Positions 6,236 through 9,123 of a stretch of DNA of 9,123 nt are shown here, one piece after another. The stretch comes from Bacteroides sp. (GTDB lineage: Bacteria; Bacteroidota; Bacteroidia; Bacteroidales; GCA-2748055). A program made the translations under genes and the position numbers. The notes under the pieces are model-generated. The model searched no databases. It was not told the origin of the DNA and was given only the letters and a program-made list of their open reading frames with translations. The stretch covers positions 1 through 9,123 of the forward strand of contig DSDZ01000509.1 of the NCBI GenBank assembly GCA_011048475.1, given 5' to 3'. Each line of letters starts with the position of its first letter. The stretch's first letter is position 1.

Positions 6236-9123
6236 TTAATCCCTTTTCACCACCACGTAATCCCGGGAATTGTATGTATCGGTTCTGGTGATGGCCCCGC
6301 TTACCGGGTCCCGCTGGTGCAGGAGGAAATCCACCACATAATAATAGGTGCCCGAGGGGACCAGGTTCCCGTTTTCCGACCTTCCGTCCCACACCACCAT
6401 CTCATCCTCCTGCAATCCGTTTTTGACCAATGCATCGTTGACATCCAGCTGATCCACGTTCTCATGGGTGATCGTCCGCACCGTGTTGCCCAAAGCGTTG
6501 AAAAAAGTTATGGTGAATTCATCCGCATATTTGAGCCCCTGCATGATGTAATACTCGTTATCCGCATCCTGGTTGGGCGAGAACCCGGTGTACCGTTTCA
6601 CTTCGTTCCGGATCACGATGACCACGTCGCTGTAGGTAACACATTTTCCCTCGCCCTCCCCGTTCTCCACCGTCCACCTGAACGTGTTCTCCTCCCCCAG
6701 GGCCAGCTCATAGGCGTAGGTTTCGGGATCGTGCGTATCATGGATGATCCCGCTGCCCGATTCCAGGGTCCAGGTACCGGTCCCCGCCGTGGGGGGATCG
6801 GCATGCAGCTGGATGGAATTGATGAAGAAGATCATGGTGTCGGCCCCGGCATAGGCCGGCTCCGGCTGCTCGAAAAAGGTCACATCGGTAAATGCATCCC
6901 CGTAGCAGTCCCCCGCCACACTCCTGTACCGGATCCGGTACTGTCCGTACCGTTCCGGGATATCCTGGATGAAGATCGCCGTCTGTTCGGACCCCGGATC
7001 GGAGAAGGTCAGCAGCGGTTTGTCCGTGTTCACCTGGCTCCAGCTCCCTGTCCCGTGATCGGGATCGCCCGTAAGGGTGATCGTGATATCACACACCTTG
7101 GCGCTGTCGGCCGGGGTGATCACCGGCTCGGGGACCCTGAACACCTCCACAGGGACCACACCCGAAATGCTGTCCGCCGGCGCCTGGCACAGGTAGCGCC
7201 CCCCGGGCGAAGCATAGGTGATGGAAGCAATCTCATAATTGTACTGCGTGCTGTCCGCCTCCGTTTCAAGGGTGACCGGCAGGTTGCCATCACCGCTGAC
7301 CACATAGGGCCCCACCGGTTCCGGGCCGACCCCGTCGGTGAGGGTGACCTCCCAGGGGAGCATGTAGGTATGCAGCCGGTCCGCCGTCAGATCAATAAAA
7401 AGCACCGTATCATACTCACATGCCCGGAAGGGACCGTCGGTGAGCCGTCCGCCAGGCAGCTGCATCACGGTCAGCTGCATGGCATTGGAGGTGTCCGTGC
7501 ACTCCCCGATGGAAACGATCCGCTCATAGTGACGTGTATCCAGGCTGTTGTAAGGCCCTGCATTGTGGTCCTCCTCATCGGAGCCGGGAAGCAAATCGCC
7601 GGAGTCCGTATCCCGCCAGGTGTAACGGGCGGTGACCTCCGGTTCCCCCTGCGGGGTGGAACCTGCAAGAATCTTTGTGGTACCAAAGCAGACCGAATCG
7701 AACGGCTCGATGGTGTTGCCGGTGATCTGCCTGTGCACGATGATCCGCTGCCAGTTGGAGGTATCGATGCACTGCTCGTCGGGACCGCTGAAGACAATGC
7801 GCCTGTACCAGCGGTCCTCCTCCGTGTCCATTAAGGGATTTCCCCCGTAATCCAGGGATGCGGCCCCGGCGATCTCCTGCCATGCTCCCGGAGTATCCTG
7901 CCCTGTGGCCACCTCCCACCGGTACCTGCGGGTGGGGTCCACGTCCCCCACGGTGGCGCCTCCTCCCGGTTCAGGACCGGCCCCGGGGTCCTGGGTGAGA
8001 TCCTCCAGGATGTCCCCCTGGCACTTCATATCGTCGGCCGTGGTGATCACATTGCCCGTGATGGACGGCAGCACATGGATAAACACCTGGTTGCTGGTGT
8101 TCTGGCACACATTGCGGGCCGCTCCGCCCGAACCCACCACCCTTCTGAACAGGGTGGTGTCCCCGTCCATGATCCCGGCGCCATAACCGCTCATTACGTC
8201 GTTCAGTCCGGGCGCCGGTCCCCACGCAGTGGATGCGGTGCGGGCTTCCCACCGGTAGCTGTACTGCCCCTGGTACCCGCCGCCGGGCTCCGATCCTGTG
8301 AGCAGCGGCGCCTGGTCGCCCCGGCACACCGTAGCGGTACCGCTCACCGTGTTATTGGTGATCAGCGGAATGTTGAGGATCTCCACATGGTTACTGGTAT
8401 CCACACAGGCATCATCGCTTCCCGAGAGGGCGATCCTGCGGATGTAACGTGTTTGGGTGAGGGCGGGTGACTGGTAGGTGCGGTTCACGGCACCGCCGAT
8501 CTGCGACCAGGTGCCTTCGGGATCGGCGGCGATCTCCCACCGGTAGCGTTTGTCCGCCGGATCCCCCTCACCCGGCACCGGACCGGTGATCAGGTCCGGA
8601 GTGGTGTTAAAGCAGATGGTGTCGTTGGGGGTGATCTCATTGCCGGTGAGCCGCTCCCAGACCTTCACCGTCAGGGCACCGGTGGTATCCTCGCACGCTC
8701 CCGAATATGCGATCCGCCTGAACTGTGTTGTGGCGGTCAGTCCCGGTGCCTGGTAGGAAGCCTGGGTGATGGTCCCGTCGGCATTTGTAAAAATTCCCGA
8801 TCCCTCCTCCTTCTGCCATTTGTAGGCGTACGTTCCCGGTCCCAGTCCCCCACCGATCACGGACGAGGAGACGAACAGCTGCGGGGCGTTCCCCGAGCAC
8901 ACCGTATCGGGTGCTGTTACGGTGTTCCCGGTAATGGCCGGGTGCACGTTGAAGGTAATCCGGAAACTGGTATCCGCCGGCAGGACAACTCCCGAGGTGA
9001 CCACCCTCCTGAAGTAGGTGGTGTCGGAAAGGGGCCCCGGGAAGGTGTAGTCCTTCTGGTTGTTGGTCCCCGGTGCGGGCTGCCAGGTGTGCGTGCTGGT
9101 GCTGTCGATCCACAGGTAGGTAT
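6236..9123 (-). CDS. Large secreted repeat protein with T9SS type B (gliding-motility-associated) C-terminal domain, N-terminus outside window
   Basis: The frame is open from the right edge to TAA at 6236-6238, giving 961 visible residues (residue 1 = codon at 9119-9121). A GTG at 9002-9004 is internal, because the repeat pattern continues upstream of it. Residues 1-62 are the tail of one repeat. Five full modules start at about 63, 158, 254, 354 and 466, each opening with ITGN, LTGN or ITNN and ending in a pattern like YRRI-x-SG-x-C-x-DTSN. Residues 559-837 hold about three further Ig/PKD-like modules; the last contains AGTGTWTLESGSG and FRWTVENGEG, typical of Bacteroidota adhesin repeats. 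Residues 838-961 form the type B sorting domain (CHU_C family), with GFSPNQDADNEYYIMQGLKY, FTITFFNALGN, VVWDGRSENG and PSGTYYYVVDF. Such domains direct passage through the outer membrane by the T9SS. The protein is therefore probably a cell-surface or released adhesin-like filament, with the adjoining PorP/SprF protein as export partner. The true length and signal peptide cannot be seen. Confidence 0.93.
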   Translation of the reverse strand, partial: TYLWIDSTSTHTWQPAPGTNNQKDYTFPGPLSDTTYFRRVVTSGVVLPADTSFRITFNVHPAITGNTVTAPDTVCSGNAPQLFVSSSVIGGGLGPGTYAYKWQKEEGSGIFTNADGTITQASYQAPGLTATTQFRRIAYSGACEDTTGALTVKVWERLTGNEITPNDTICFNTTPDLITGPVPGEGDPADKRYRWEIAADPEGTWSQIGGAVNRTYQSPALTQTRYIRRIALSGSDDACVDTSNHVEILNIPLITNNTVSGTATVCRGDQAPLLTGSEPGGGYQGQYSYRWEARTASTAWGPAPGLNDVMSGYGAGIMDGDTTLFRRVVGSGGAARNVCQNTSNQVFIHVLPSITGNVITTADDMKCQGDILEDLTQDPGAGPEPGGGATVGDVDPTRRYRWEVATGQDTPGAWQEIAGAASLDYGGNPLMDTEEDRWYRRIVFSGPDEQCIDTSNWQRIIVHRQITGNTIEPFDSVCFGTTKILAGSTPQGEPEVTARYTWRDTDSGDLLPGSDEEDHNAGPYNSLDTRHYERIVSIGECTDTSNAMQLTVMQLPGGRLTDGPFRACEYDTVLFIDLTADRLHTYMLPWEVTLTDGVGPEPVGPYVVSGDGNLPVTLETEADSTQYNYEIASITYASPGGRYLCQAPADSISGVVPVEVFRVPEPVITPADSAKVCDITITLTGDPDHGTGSWSQVNTDKPLLTFSDPGSEQTAIFIQDIPERYGQYRIRYRSVAGDCYGDAFTDVTFFEQPEPAYAGADTMIFFINSIQLHADPPTAGTGTWTLESGSGIIHDTHDPETYAYELALGEENTFRWTVENGEGEGKCVTYSDVVIVIRNEVKRYTGFSPNQDADNEYYIMQGLKYADEFTITFFNALGNTVRTITHENVDQLDVNDALVKNGLQEDEMVVWDGRSENGNLVPSGTYYYVVDFLLHQRDPVSGAITRTDTYNSRDYVVVKRD
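6239..6610 (-). other. T9SS type B C-terminal sorting domain region
   Basis: This stretch encodes the last 124 residues of the large secreted protein. It starts at the basic RNEVKR and the conserved GFSPN turn that opens the CHU_C/type B domain. It continues through ITFFNALGN (normally FNRWGN), WDGRSENGN and VPSGTYYYVVDF, and ends in YVVVKRD. Type A sorting domains are shorter and look different. A long insertion of about 20 residues between GNTVRTI and VVWDG, and a second (LLHQRDPVSGAITRTD) before the final strand, make it somewhat longer than the plain domain. Confidence 0.88.
7448..8935 (-). repeat. Array of five degenerate 93-112-residue modules
   Basis: Modules begin at nucleotides 8935, 8650, 8362, 8062 and 7726, with lengths of about 95, 96, 100, 112 and 93 residues. 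Shared positions are an opening ITGN-like motif, a VC or IC about 12 residues in, a GS-P-GGG-like turn, YRWE (or YKWQ, YTWR), Y followed by a P/T-rich stretch, a strand such as YRRI-x-SG, and a closing C-x-DTSN. The tail of a sixth module is visible upstream (9120-8936). DNA identity is limited to short conserved words such as TCCCACCGGTA at the YRWE codons (near 7914, 8247 and 8534), so this is an old, diverged array and not a recent duplication. Confidence 0.85.

Noticed and set aside
7115..7124. A perfect 10-base palindrome GGTGATCACC, with similar words elsewhere
   Set aside because: It lies in the middle of coding sequence, is explained by frequent ATC and ACC codons for Ile-Thr, and is not regularly spaced, so it does not look like an operator.
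6017..7834. A 605-codon open frame on the plus strand
   Set aside because: It lies antisense to the SprF-like and large secreted genes. Its translation shows no recognisable domain, whereas the minus-strand frames carry clear family motifs. Long antisense frames are expected in GC-rich genes that use few TTA, CTA and TCA codons.
9002..9004. GTG as the start of the large secreted protein
   Set aside because: The frame continues upstream to the window edge, and the upstream residues fit the repeat pattern (YFRRVV at the module end), so this is an internal valine codon.

Overview
The window looks like chromosomal DNA from a member of the Bacteroidota with a fairly GC-rich genome. This rests on protein content: a type IX secretion (T9SS) type B C-terminal sorting domain, a PorP/SprF outer-membrane protein, a PD40/PKD surface protein, and a double-propeller receptor joined to a SpoIIE-type phosphatase. 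These are characteristic of that phylum. Most start codons also have AT-rich, Shine-Dalgarno-poor leaders, as is usual there. No finer taxonomic call is justified.

All five genes lie on the minus strand, so transcription runs from high to low coordinates. The first unit runs from 9123 to 3904. It holds a large secreted repeat protein whose N-terminus lies outside the window (6236-9123), then a PorP/SprF family protein (5312-6232), then a PD40 + PKD protein (3904-5307). Gaps between these genes are only 3 and 4 bases. A 134-base spacer (3770-3903), AT-rich towards its low-coordinate end, contains a possible promoter. The second unit runs from 3769 to the left edge. It holds a secreted protein of unknown function (2807-3769) and, 11 bases further on, a sensor with two predicted seven-bladed propellers, a Y_Y_Y domain, one membrane helix and a SpoIIE phosphatase domain cut by the window edge (1-2795). 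There are no RNA genes, mobile elements, CRISPR arrays or phage genes.

Reading the genes together: the large protein carries a type B sorting signal, and the next gene encodes the kind of SprF-like protein that such clients usually need for export. The PD40/PKD protein is a plausible envelope accessory. The second unit could monitor or respond to the surface structure through a periplasmic or extracellular sensor that controls a cytoplasmic serine/threonine phosphatase. The export part is well grounded in known families; the regulatory link is inferred from gene order only. The least explained items are the 320-residue secreted protein and the cysteine-paired repeat modules of the large protein.
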